Assembly: GCA_037157565.1 (NCBI GenBank)
Contig: JAZHRO010000002.1
Coordinates: 31,888,501-31,952,500 of the forward strand
From: Thalassia testudinum
Lineage: Eukaryota > Streptophyta > Magnoliopsida > Alismatales > Hydrocharitaceae
Length of the DNA: 64,000 nt
Reading direction: 5' to 3'
The notes under the pieces are model-generated. The model did no database searches, had not been told where the DNA came from, and saw nothing but the letters and a program-made list of their open reading frames with translations. Each line of letters opens with the position of its first letter. The first letter of the stretch is position 1. Below are positions 1 to 10,372 of the stretch, piece by piece. The translations under genes and the position numbers were made by a program.

Positions 1-445
1 TTGGGGGAAGTGGAGGAGGGGAATGAGATGGAGGTGTATGAGGCATAGATGATGAGGTAATGTTCCAATTATTATTAAATCCACTAGTGTGTTTTTAAAA
101 TGCATTGATTGTAAAGTTACACCGTTGTGTTTCTCTAATACACCAATGTGTTTGTAAATACACCGTTGTGTTTCTATAATACACCAGTGCATTAGTAGAA
201 TACATGGTGTGTTTTTATAATACACCGATGCATTTGTAAGTACACTAGTGTGTTTCTATGATACACCGATGCGTTTATAAGTACAACGTTGCATTTCTAT
301 AATATACTGGTGTGTTTCTATAGTGCACTGATGTGTTTGTATAATACACCTGTGTATTATTAGAATACACTGGTGTGACATCGAAACACAATAGTGGATT
401 AAATAATACACCAGTGTACTTTTGTAATAACACTCTTCTATTCGT
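1..445 (-). repeat. Palindromic 21-bp minisatellite, cluster 1
   Basis: Degenerate tandem units of about 20-22 bp centred on CACCGGTG-like cores (variants CACCAGTG, CACCGTTG, CACTAGTG) flanked by A/T-rich arms such as AATACA and TGTGTTT. Each unit is nearly its own reverse complement. Read on the minus strand, bases ~360-445 and neighbours give seven-residue units such as TPVYYRN and TSVHYRN. The same unit recurs at 37490-37765, 44520-44703, 48965-49093 and 54281-54560. The first ~60 bases are purine-rich and not part of the array. Confidence 0.85.
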
Positions 446-824
446 TGTGTGTCCTATTTGACATGCCATGGTTTGTCGTTTCCTATATAGGAGGATGACG
501 AGCCTCAAATGAGGAGGAATGCCGATCAAGGATGGAGTACGAAATCTATTGCCTGATGAGTCCATTTTAATGGACTATTGTTATGCCTATGTTAACTCTA
601 TTCTTACATTTATATTTGTTAATAACCACATTAGGTCATAAAATGATTGCATGCATCATTACTTAAGTTTACATCTATTCTATTGCATTCTATAACTTAT
701 TATGTAATTATTTTATATTTCATGTAGGTCTCGCACACAGCGCACCCTATGCATCTCCTCCACTTAATCCACTCCATCAGGCTAATTTAAGAGTTAACAA
801 ATAATCCAGAAAGTGAGCAAGGAG
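446..824. other. Unassigned AT-rich stretch
   Basis: No convincing coding frame or terminal repeat. It joins minisatellite cluster 1 to the GC-rich LTR-like block. A pyrimidine-rich run followed by ATGTAG near 721-728 resembles a 3' splice site; similar sites precede the comparable GC-rich blocks near 42286 and 56575. Confidence 0.4.
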
Positions 825-2315
825 GAGGATTAATTTTGCAAGAGACTAGGGGGTGAAATGAATTTCCCTCTCCCCCAATAGCCAGCCAACCTCAACAAAG
901 CCTCCCCCAATAGCCGCCGGCCACTTTTAGTAAGGGATTTGAAAATCCCTTGACTTGCGCCGGGGAGGAAGAGCTGATGGGGGGGAGGAGATAAAAGAGA
1001 AGCCCTGCAGGGGATTCCCTCCCACATCATCTCCACCTTCCCCACCGTGGAGAGGGCATACACCGTGAACCCCACCACGTTCGTCATCACCCCTCCTCCA
1101 CATCAATTGTATGTGTACTATGGCAGAGTGCACGTACCCATTGCCATCCTCCTATCATCATCCTTCTTCTCCTCCTTTTTCTTCATCCTGAAAGAACCCA
1201 TCATCGTCGATGACCGTTACTCCCACGCACAACTACTCGCCAGCCGCTGCCATCACCAAGTGCGCCCCCTCACCACGTGCAGCACACCATGCATCGCCTC
1301 TCACCGCCCTCACCGCGCAGTGCCCTCACCGTGATCGCAATAGCACAACATGCACGCGCTCAGCACTTGCAGTAGCACCTGCCACCTCGCGTACTTCCCA
1401 CGTGCCCTTGTGCACGTGTGTGCAGACCGCATGCGTTCTCCTCCTCATCATCTTCTCCGTCAACCAATAGAGAAGAACCCAACGCCGACGCCGCCCCTCT
1501 CCACGTAGCCATCACAACAGCCATCCATTCTTCATGCTATCGATGCCACCAGACTCACCTCGACTCCACATGCTCGCCCACGCTCATGGCAGCACCTCCC
1601 GTAGCCCACGCATGCACGTTGGAAAACCACCGTCGGCGAGCTTCTCCTCCACCATCCGACCACTGTCGTCCACCTCCAGCCACTGCATCACCACCATCGC
1701 GAAGGCCACACCTCAGAGACCTACCACCGGTGACCATACCGTCCACCGACTCCTCTTCGCGCGAGCACGAGGGGAAGTATTCCCCTGTTTCTCTACAGTA
1801 AAAGCCCCTATTATTAATTATGAATAAGGCCATTGTAGAGAATACTATTCACTTATTTATCTCCTTATTATATTTCGATAGATTTGCATCAATATCCCTC
1901 ACGTTTGTTTGAATCATGGATAATTGAATTCTTCTCATGAACAATAAAGTATGGGGTATTGGTTACAGGGAGCGGGTTTTGTTTTAATTAAATTTGATGG
2001 TGCTTGTCAGAACTAAGATAGCAATTCTGGTATTTCCATGGTGGTGATTTTGCATGTGCACCCTCATATTCTTGATTAATTATCTAGATTGAGAATTGAT
2101 GTTGGAAATGAGAGCACTAGTTAGCATGCACATCTGTTGATATTCCCAATTACTTGATGCTTCGTTACTCATTTTTAATAGGCTAATTCCTCCCTACGGA
2201 TACGACCTAACTTTTGTGGTTAGTTTTGGAATTATTAAATATTTTTGAAAAGTGATTTTCTACCACACGATTACATACGACACGTCATTTTATGTTAAAG
2301 TTTTCAAGAAAAATG
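825..2315 (+). mobile_element. Degenerate LTR-like block, GC-rich type, copy 1
   Basis: A GC-rich, C-skewed segment (~1050-1750) is followed by a run around GGGGAAGTATTCCCCTG, then an AT-rich tail containing CTCCCTACGGATACGACCT near 2191-2210 and a CACACGATTACATACGACACG-like end near 2265-2285. Tails of the type CCTCCCTGTGGATACGACCT are common just before the primer site of plant Ty3/Gypsy elements, and the same order occurs at 41927-43365 and 56600-58310. No primer site or target duplication was found, so the boundaries and the LTR call are inference. The open frames in the GC-rich part lie on both strands and are not credible genes. Confidence 0.4.
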
Positions 2316-2383
2316 AAGATCGCTCTTTCATTGCCCACAGGACAACAGGAGTTGCGAGGAGGTCAACCTAATATAGGAGGCTG

Positions 2384-2694
2384 ATGACATTCAAAAAGAT
2401 TACAAATTTGGATAAAGGCATCTTCGAGGGCCTTTCGGACCTAGATAGATGTCTACTCGATCAACTAACTGAACAAAGGAAAAACCCTGACGATGTTCAT
2501 TGGAGATCAAAAAGGAGATTTGTTGAGAGAAGGTCCATGCTTTCCCTACTTGTAAATAATGGTTTTACTGATGGCGAGGTAGGCTTAAATTTAACACTTT
2601 TCAACTACATATGCAATTGTGTTGTGTAATTACTTACCATTATATGCAGATCATTGACAGAATACTTGATGTCACTAAAGACATGATGGACTAA
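2384..2694 (+). pseudogene. Small two-exon ORF remnant, unknown function
   Basis: An ATG at 2384 opens a charged frame to ...NNGFTDGE. A GT at 2579-2580 and an AG at 2648-2649 would remove a 71-bp T-rich intron and join it in phase to IIDRILDVTKDMMD and a TAA at 2692-2694, giving about 80 residues. Without splicing the frame runs to a stop at 2627-2629. The composition (many Arg, Lys, Asp, Glu) looks protein-like rather than random, but I do not recognise a domain. It lies between minisatellite clusters 1 and 2 in the oldest DNA layer, so it may be a captured exon or a piece of a DNA transposon. An in-frame stop at 2369 argues against an upstream extension in the same exon. Confidence 0.35.
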
Positions 2695-3226
2695 GAGAAG
2701 ACGAAATGCGATACCCTTGTTTTATTTACAAACTTTGATCTATTTGTTAAATATTTTAATAACATATGGATCAAACTCATGCATTGAGGATGTTGGTGAA
2801 GAGTTCAAAACTTGTAAATATATAGCTATACCGTTATGTACGCAGGAGCTCTCCCATTGAACCCTCGTGATTATTGATATTGGGCGTAAAGTGATGATAC
2901 GACATGATAGCGACACTTGCTATTAACCCCAGAGGACACACAAGGACGGCAAAGCCGTGGTATGTATCGAATATATTGTAGTTGAAGTTGAGACATTTTT
3001 ATGAATATGCATGAATCACTAAATGAGGTACACTTTTATGTTCAATTTGATATGATGGCTCATTCGTTGACAGGCCGAGGGATAAGTGTTGATGGATGGG
3101 TCAACAGCACTACATAGAGGCACCTCAATAAAGCAGCGCAAGCAATACTGCGGCATCTTTGTCACGTGATGGATAGAAAGTTTAATGTGAGGTCTGGATC
3201 CCATGGTGGTAACACGAGAGCAGGAT
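2695..3226. other. Unassigned DNA ending in the element A target site
   Basis: No recognisable coding content. The last five bases (AGGAT, 3222-3226) are the left copy of the target duplication of element A; the right copy is at 37224-37228. This stretch was therefore contiguous with 37229 onward before A inserted. Confidence 0.6.
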
Positions 3227-3439
3227 TGATAAACGCCAATTTATCATCATTTTTATGCATTAAAACAAACCTAGCTCTTAGGATTTTTCTCCACAAACGA
3301 GTTTTTGGGCTGCATTTTGACATCAATTAGGTTAGGCATGCATTGAACTTTTTATTATCTTTTTAATGTGTTTTTGTGAGTGTTAGGGATATACAGATTA
3401 TTCGAACTCCAAAACCCTACCACCCAGGGAGGCAACTGG

Positions 3440-4085
3440 TGAAGAAGAAGCTCAGACTAACTGGAACTCCGCTTGATCCAGCTCACCATAGCTGGATTCC
3501 AGCTCACTTGAACTAGGGTTAGCTCATCTTAGCTCCATTCAGCTCATCTCAACTGAATGGTAGCTCAAGAGAGCTCATCTTAGCTCACCCTAGCTCAGGT
3601 CAGCTCAAATCCAGCTCAACTTAGCTGAGTATAGCACATCTCAACTCCCATTAGTCCACAAGGAGCTCGAGCTAGCTCAGCTAAGTTGACTGGAGTTCAC
3701 CCCAGCTCAGGTGCAGCTACATCCAGCTCCACTCAACTCCAGTCAGCTGAAGATGACTTCATTCCAGCTTAGGAAGCTCAAGTCCAGCTCCCGGGGACTT
3801 AGCTTAGCTCAAATTAGTTGATCCTCCTCGGGAGCATTAGACCCAGCTCACCTCCGCTCCTTTCAACAGAAGCCAGCTTGCTTTAGCTTGGCTTAGTAGC
3901 TAGCAAAGAACTAGCAAGCTAAGCCAGCTAAGGTAGCTCCTTGCAGCTCTCTTCAGCAGCCACCAACTCTAGTGCAGCTCAAGATGACTACCTCCAGCTC
4001 TTCTCCCTAAAAACCCTAGCTCCAAATGCCTCCAACTCTACTCCGTACTAGCTAAGCTAGGTAAGCTGCTTAACTTAGCTAGTCC
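3440..4085 (+). repeat. AGCT-dense block in LTR A
   Basis: A roughly 650-bp non-tandem stretch saturated with AGCT, mostly as AGCTCA, TAGCTCA or CAGCTC and occasional self-complementary runs such as GCTAGCTCAGCT. It lies upstream of the TATA box, so probably in U3. The same block is at ~10600-11265, ~60690-61330 and, inverted, ~40930-41700. Confidence 0.85.
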
Positions 4086-4372
4086 ACCTCTATGGTACCA
4101 AAACCTACTACCCTACTACCTAAGCTCCAGCAAAAAGACCACCTACTCCTACTTTATTTTGGTGCCAACTATCCCATCCATCACCACCCTACATCCACCA
4201 TCAAAACCCATCTCCACCCTCCATTTTTTCCCTCCAAAATTGCCTTCTAGAAGGTATCTTTGGAGGGAAAACCAAGGCACCTCTTCATTTCCCTCCCATT
4301 TTCCCTTCAAAAATATCCAAGCACCCCTTCATTTCCCTCCAAAAAAGACCATAACCACCCCCCTTCCCATCC

Positions 4373-4380
4373 TATAAATA
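4373..4380 (+). promoter_or_regulatory. TATA box of 5' LTR A
   Basis: TATAAATA follows a C-rich stretch. It is conserved at 36333-36340, and at the same place a TATAAAA occurs at 61767-61773 and a TATATATA (inverted) at ~40532-40539. It most likely sets the retrotransposon start about 30 bp downstream. Confidence 0.65.
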
Positions 4381-5246
4381 CCCTACCCTACCACCACATA
4401 ATTCCCATCCTCCATTAGTGTATTATTCTCCCTATACCCACCTACACCTATGGCCAAAAAGGAGTAGAGAAGAAGATTAAGGGGGCACATCACCCACCCC
4501 TTTGGTGCCTTCTTCTCCCCACTATCTTTAACTTGTGCCACGCCAAGGAGGAGAGCCATTCTACTTCAAGGAGGACGACCAGGCAAAGGAGAAGGACCTA
4601 GGGTGGACGTCCACCCTTGGAGGAGGAGAATTGAAGGTGGTAGCTTCCACCTTGGAGGACACCATCTTGGAGGAGCATAGCAAGGAAGGAGTTGGAGGAC
4701 TCTTTTCAAGCTCAGGTGATATCAGGCTTGGAGCAAGAAGCCATCATCCTTTTCACCATTTCATTTAGAAGATTTGTGTTTTTATCTTCTTGCATTTCAA
4801 GTAGATTAGAAGCTTTCCTCTATGAGTTTTGTGTAGAACAAGTTCATTTTAATTCAAGTTGCCTTCTTTCAATTTTTGTTGCATAGATTTTTACAATTTT
4901 TGCCTAGCATTTATTTCACTCCCTCTCCCTAATTATTCTAGGCCTCCACGTGCCTAGGGTGAGCTTAGGGAGAGGCTCTACCTGTCACCTTAGGGTTAGC
5001 TTTATTGAAATAGTCAAGTGTTGCCGTTATTTCAAAATCATAAAAACTTTATATTCAAAAACATCAAAAAGAAAGTTGAGTTCCATCTTTAAAGCAGGGG
5101 ATTTTGATTTGCAAACTTGCCTCCTTGGATGACTCTAGATACCCCACTATCTAGGTCTTATAAATTTTAAAAGCGAATCCATTTTTGTGAGTTGCAACGA
5201 CTTAAAACCCTAATTTAACAAACCATGCAAAAACACGATCACTTTT

Positions 5247-5264
5247 TGGCGCCGTTGCTAGGGA
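5247..5264 (+). other. Primer binding site of element A (tRNA-Asp type)
   Basis: TGGCGCCGTTGCTAGGGA differs at two positions from TGGCGCCGTTGCCGGGGA, the complement of the plant tRNA-Asp 3' end seen intact at 62660-62677. It starts five bases after the LTR end. Confidence 0.9.
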
Positions 5265-6905
5265 GGAACGGTTTTGCATTAATCATTTTTCTCTTGCTTG
5301 AAGTGGATCTCATCCCCTTCTCTTTCTTTTCTCTTGTGTGTGCAGGTATTGTAGGAAGAAAGCGGGAATTTGGAAGCGAGAGCTCAAAGTTCTTTTTCTT
5401 CTTGCGGAATTTAGGTTAGTTCTCTTTTTGGGTCACATAGTCAATTAAAACTACCAAAAAAATATTAAACTTGGCTTTCAAGATCCCATACATCTTAATT
5501 AAGTGGAGTGGCGTCCATTAAAATTCATTGTTTGCTTGTATGCGTCATTAAACACCACTCCAATCCAACTGTTGGTATTCTGATTTTCAGGTCCAGATTT
5601 CTGTCCGGATTTCAAAAATCAATTCCCAACACCACAGGTCTCCTAAAATTCTAAAATGTTACATAGTGATTCCAAATCAAGTTAGGAACGTTTGTTCCAA
5701 ACTATAGATAAGTTGGTTTTGTATTTAATTTTTAAAAATTAGTGGACTGTTGAGGGGTCACACCCTCTAATCTTCCTATTTTGCTACTGTCCATGAATTT
5801 TTAGAATTTTTATGCCCATTCAATTTTTGTGAAATTTATCTTTATGGAATCCTTGTGAAATTTTACATCTCACATAAAATCACCAAAATTTTCTGAGGCC
5901 AGTGGTGGTATAAAAATCCAGAATACTCATGGGTATCATTTCTGGACTTTGACACCAGTACAAATAAAAATTCAAAACAAATATCAAAGAAATTCCTAAA
6001 ATCTTAAAAAAATATTTTCTGGAATCCTTGTTTGATTCTCTTCAAAGTAGTGGTGTTGTTTGAATTGTTTGGACCACTACTTAATACAGAAAACCTAAAA
6101 GCAACTCATTGGTAGTTAAATTTCTGTCATTGGATCAATTGGATTAGGGTTTCTTTTTCATTTTTAGAGATAAACAACCAAAAGGAAACATATCCTCACC
6201 CATACAACTTGATTTCCTCTTGTTTGTGGAATCTCAAACTTGTTTGAAAACTTAACAAGAAAATCCTAAAAATACTCTAAGTTAAATCCAATCCTAAAAG
6301 ACAGAAATACAATAATTGTGTGACAACTTACTTTGCATTGGAACTCCTTTCCAATTCCTGCACACACACAAAAAACTTGAAATAACAGGGCAACAACCCA
6401 AACAACGCCCTCCACATTAGGTGTGCACACTAGTATCCTAGCCCTAACTAAATTTTGTAGCAATTTGACCCCTACGGTTTCATCAATTTAGGCTTGCTAT
6501 ATAGGACTTAAGTTTTCTCTAATTAATACCAATTCTGTCATCTATATCTGGTGTTCAGGCTGAGGGGCCATGTCAAACGACCAGGCGCGGGTTTGTACAA
6601 GCACCTGGGGATTTTCCTGGGAAACGCTTGGGCCCAAACCTCCCCTTAAGCAACTTGGCTAGATTTGTTGACAGAACGAGTATTCACTGTTGATTACTTA
6701 TTTCCTAGGTAGACCAAGTCTTAGGTTAAATTTTAGGGAGTCACAATTAAGTTAAGTCTAGAATTTGATTGCTTGTGTGCACACTTCTCTCATCTCCATC
6801 TCTTCTCCTCCCCTACCATTTCTTCCATTTTGCACGGGCGGCAGTCCAAAACTCCACACTTGGAGGGACCACTTGATTTTGCCTCCCCAAAAAAAAGACC
6901 TTTCC
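5265..6905 (+). other. Untranslated leader of element A
   Basis: About 1.6 kb between primer site and gag remnant with no credible frame. It is colinear with 62678-64000 in the A-family element at the right edge, including CCTGCACACACAC near 6357-6370 and AACGACCAGGCGCG near 6575-6588, which shows it is a conserved non-coding part of the family. Confidence 0.75.
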
Positions 6906-8979
6906 ATGCATTCTTCCTTTTCTTTAAAAATGGAAAATCAAAATTGGTCCTCTAACCCGCATGCTAATTTTTCTTTCCCCTATTTTTCCACCCAGGAGCT
7001 ACTTAATCAGGCCCCTCCACCTAATCTCTACTCTATCATGGCTTAGCTAGAAATTCAGCAATAACAGTTGCATAAGGAATTAACTTACCTAGCCAATCAG
7101 GGTCAACCTGCTACACCTAACCAAGCTCTGCAAATCCCACGTTTCACCCCAGCTGACACCCGGAAGAGAGAAAATCTGCATAAATCCTGTGCTAAGTATA
7201 ATTATTATTCTAAGGCTTTCTATGGTTCAACAGGAAATTATGCTTATCCCAATCATCACCCCACCCAAAACATCCCTACTTTCTAAATTGAAAAATTCCA
7301 CTAATGGGGGGAATTATTCGACTCACTCCTGGACCAATCTGGGTCCACACCAACAACAGAACCCATTTGGAGGTTATGGTCCAAATCAGACTTATCAATC
7401 TGGGCAATCTCAAGAAGACATTAATGCCCAGATGATGAAAACCCTGTAGGAGTTACAAAGAAAAACAAAGGAAACAACCCATCTTATTAACAATCTCAAT
7501 GATCAAATTGGGGATATTCCAACTCAAAGATCTGCAGGACACTCACCATCCCAACCCACACCAAACTTTATTAGTCACAGGAACCAACACCCGTTTGGAT
7601 ACCAACATCAGAACCACATAGTTCAGCCTCCTATTAACCCAACATCTCAGCACCAACCCAATTTCTATCAACATCAGGTTCCCTCATCTCCTCCCAGTGA
7701 TCACCAAACTATGTATGCAGAGACTTTGAGGAGTGAGGAAACCACCATGGATTTAGGGCCTTCAGATTCAAATGATGAAACTGATTCTCAACCAATGCAG
7801 ATTGACACTCCTAACCTCAATCAGGAAGAAGAAAAAGAAATCCCAAAAACACCTGATTCAAACCCTATTTCCCATTCTCAAAAATTGCAATCCAACAATC
7901 CAAAATCATAGCCCTCTCACCACAATCCTTTGGACTTATTTAGGCAAGTCAAGAGAAATATTCCCCTCCTAGATTCTCCCCCTACCTCTAAAAGATTTAC
8001 TTCAAAAGGGCACGATCAGAATCTAGGAAGGTTGGTCCTTTCAAAATCAGCCAGCTCAATTTTTCATAGCAAGCTACTTTTTATAAAAGAAGACCCGGGT
8101 GCATCACTCATCTCAGTTGTCATTAATGACACCACTTTTTTTCGTGTCACTCTCAACTTAGGTACCTCTCTCAATATCATTCCCCCAATCTTATTGAAGG
8201 AATCTCAATTCGGTGATTTTACAAAGGTTAAATTTCAATTGGGAGATTGATCTACCATTCAACCGTGGGGAATCATTGAGGATCATATTGTCAAGGTCCG
8301 GAATTGTCTAAATCCGGTAAATTTTCTGGTCGTTGACATAGAGGTACCTACAGCTCTCATTAACACCATTCTTGGAAGACCCCTTCTAATTTCCGCAACA
8401 ACTAATATCAACTCTCACTCTGGGAAAATGAATATAAGTTGCGGTAACCAGATTTTCTCATTAGATTTATTTCAAGCTTCCAAGAGGTCCATTGGTCATA
8501 AAATTTTCGAGGACACTGATAATACAATGCAAGCAATTTGTGAGAAATCTTTGTTGATCAAATCCTACTCATCTTTGACCACTATGGATCTAGATTTTAT
8601 TGATTCTTATTCTAAGGATGATTTTGTAGTCCGAGACTTTTCAGATCAACTAGGGTTTGACTTTTACTCTTTCAATCTTCCTGATTTTTCACCAAAAACA
8701 TCCACACTAACTTCACCCACCCTACATCTCATTGACTCCTTTCCCCCTCCCTTTCCATTGGACCTATCACCTAACCAACCAGAGTCTGGCATTTTACATG
8801 CACTTAAACCATGGTCAGATCCGAGTCATTCTTCCATTTTTCCATTTCATTTTGATCTCGATTTCTTTACCATTCATCTTTTTGGGGATCTTGAGGATAA
8901 CACATTTCTTGAGGACATTCAAGTGTCCAATTATTTACATGATTTTCCATCTTCCGTGCTTACCTTCACACCTAGCTGA
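6906..8979 (+). pseudogene. gag-protease pseudogene of element A
   Basis: A broken polyprotein. The frame starting at ATG 6906 (or 6930) runs through Pro/Gln/Asn-rich gag-like sequence with stops at 7044 and near 7284. A frame change near 7290 leads into ...NPFGGYGPNQTYQSGQSQE..., which stays in one frame to 8979 apart from stops at 7447, 7909 and 8248. Bases ~8080-8450 encode a retropepsin-like domain closely matching element C's protease: ILGRPLL is present and the active-site segment reads NLGTS (Asn codon at 8155-8157) where C has DLGAS. After it comes an acidic tail (DLDFIDSYSKDD...) ending at 8979, and no polymerase. The canonical gag core is not recognisable. The loss of catalytic Asp suggests a dead protease; the stops show the whole gene is non-functional now. 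Confidence 0.8.
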
Positions 8980-8999
8980 ATGCTTAAAAGATAGCACTG

Positions 9000-9017
9000 G
9001 ATGGGAGGTAACCCATC
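9000..9017 (+). other. Post-gag hairpin of element A
   Basis: GATGGG and CCCATC form a perfect 6-bp stem around AGGTAA, 20 bp after the gag-protease stop. A GGGAGG(T/C)AACCCA motif after the last ORF is familiar from plant Ty3/Gypsy elements; its role is not known to me. Confidence 0.5.
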
Positions 9018-9136
9018 ATTTTTTTCCTCATTTCCTTTTTCCTCTGTTTTTCCAAGTTTTAACCATCCAAAACCCTACCTCTCTTCATTAAGGTGAACCC
9101 TTTTCCCTCCTAATGCATGAGGACATTGCATATCTT

Positions 9137-9150
9137 AAGCATGGGGGGTG
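9137..9150 (+). other. First (internal) polypurine tract of element A
   Basis: AAGCATGGGGGGTG follows ATGAGGACATTGCA (9117-9130). The same pair occurs in element B (inverted, 14336-14370) and element C (27764-27796), each about 1.2 kb upstream of the terminal polypurine tract. Confidence 0.7.
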
Positions 9151-10361
9151 TTTTTAAAATTTAACGATCGATTTAGGATTTTCAAAACCTAAAAGCATGC
9201 ATTTTTCTTTAGTTATTTTATTTTCTTGCTTGCATACCCAAAAAAATATAAATGTTGAAAACTTTTTGAGGAAAAATCTTGAAATCGGGACTAAGGTTGA
9301 AAATTTCACTTTTGGTACAATGGGGTTTAATCTTTAACAAACTAGGGATGAGGATGCGGATCTGATCATTAGAATTTTAGGGTCTATTTTTATACTAGAT
9401 CAGATATCCTTCCCTAAAATTCCACCTGAACTCATGATAGTTCAGGTGACTTGATCCTCTTTTGTAATTTGGAAAGTATCTGACTTAGTTTCTGATTCAA
9501 AAACTTGCAATTCTTGCGGAACTTCCTGTGTCAAATTTCACACACAAGCCAATACTTAAAAACAACTGAAAATTAGAAAAACTCCCTTGTTTGGACTTAG
9601 TAAAAGTCTAAAGCAGATCATTCGTTTGAGTTTCCACTGCCGAGAAGGAGGAAAATGCCTCCTTTGGGGATGCGATGTCAACATGTTACCGCCTCGGCAC
9701 CGCTCCATATCTACATTTCATGTCTTTAGATGGAGCATTAAAGCGTATTTTAGCAGCTCAAGTCTCTTGGACGGTGCTCTACATATAGTGTCAGAGCAAG
9801 AGCTTGAGTTTGGTTAGAGCTCCCCTTTACACTGCATTGTGTTTTGGGGTTGTGAGCTCCTGGGTGGTGTCATGGACAATGCTATCCCGAAGTACTGGTG
9901 CCAGAGCCCCCTCGAGGATTGGTAACAGGAATGACGATCCCAACACATCTGTTGTATGACTAAACTAAAAATAAGCATGGGAAAAAAAAGTTTTAAACCA
10001 AATACACGCCCTTATAAATGTTGGCTTTTCACAAGCACGGACACAATATTTTAAGGGATATTGCAAGTTGCGAATCAGATTCAAGAGCCAGAAAAATCCT
10101 AAAAATAGAAATTTCAAGTCATTTGAATTAACAAGGGGTTAATTTGTGAATTTTCTAGAGGATATACTGATCCCATTTTGTTTAATTTTTGGATCCAAAA
10201 GCAAATCTCAATGTTTATCCTTAACAAATCCCGCGCCTCCTGTGTTTAGATCAACCAAGTTCCCTTAATCTTTTTCTCCTCAAAAGTCGAAAAAAATTAT
10301 ATTTCCCAAAAATTCTGTTTTGTAAAAATTTAAGTTTTACTAAGAGACTAGCAAAAGATAA
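9151..10361 (+). other. Spacer between the two polypurine tracts of element A
   Basis: 1.2 kb with no credible coding frame; no envelope-like ORF. A C/G-richer island is at ~9625-9720. Comparable spacers occupy 13135-14335 in B and 27797-29023 in C. Confidence 0.6.
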
Positions 10362-10372
10362 GCATGGGGGTG
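10362..10372 (+). other. Terminal polypurine tract of element A
   Basis: GCATGGGGGTG directly abuts the 3' LTR start TGATAAAC and is preceded by GACTAGCAAAA (10346-10356). Identical architecture occurs in B (inverted) and C. Confidence 0.85.

Larger units (their letters stand above)
3227..5241 (+). repeat. 5' LTR of element A
   Basis: About 2.0 kb, starting with the dyad TGATAAACGCCAATTTATCA and ending CGATCA just before the primer site. It contains an AGCT-dense block (3440-4085), a TATA box (4373-4380) and a transcribed-type leader. Relative to the 3' LTR it lacks 33 bp near 3818 and about 30 bp near 5012. Substitutions are scattered along it. Confidence 0.93.

Noticed and set aside
1..445. 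Resemblance of the minisatellite clusters to a CRISPR array
   Set aside because: There are no constant repeats separated by unique spacers and no cas genes, and the surrounding DNA is plant nuclear.
4535..4768. 77-residue frame after the TATA box in LTR A, repeated in the other A LTRs
   Set aside because: It opens with GTG, not ATG, and lies in the LTR leader; similarity between copies is explained by LTR homology. It could be revisited if all copies kept the frame.
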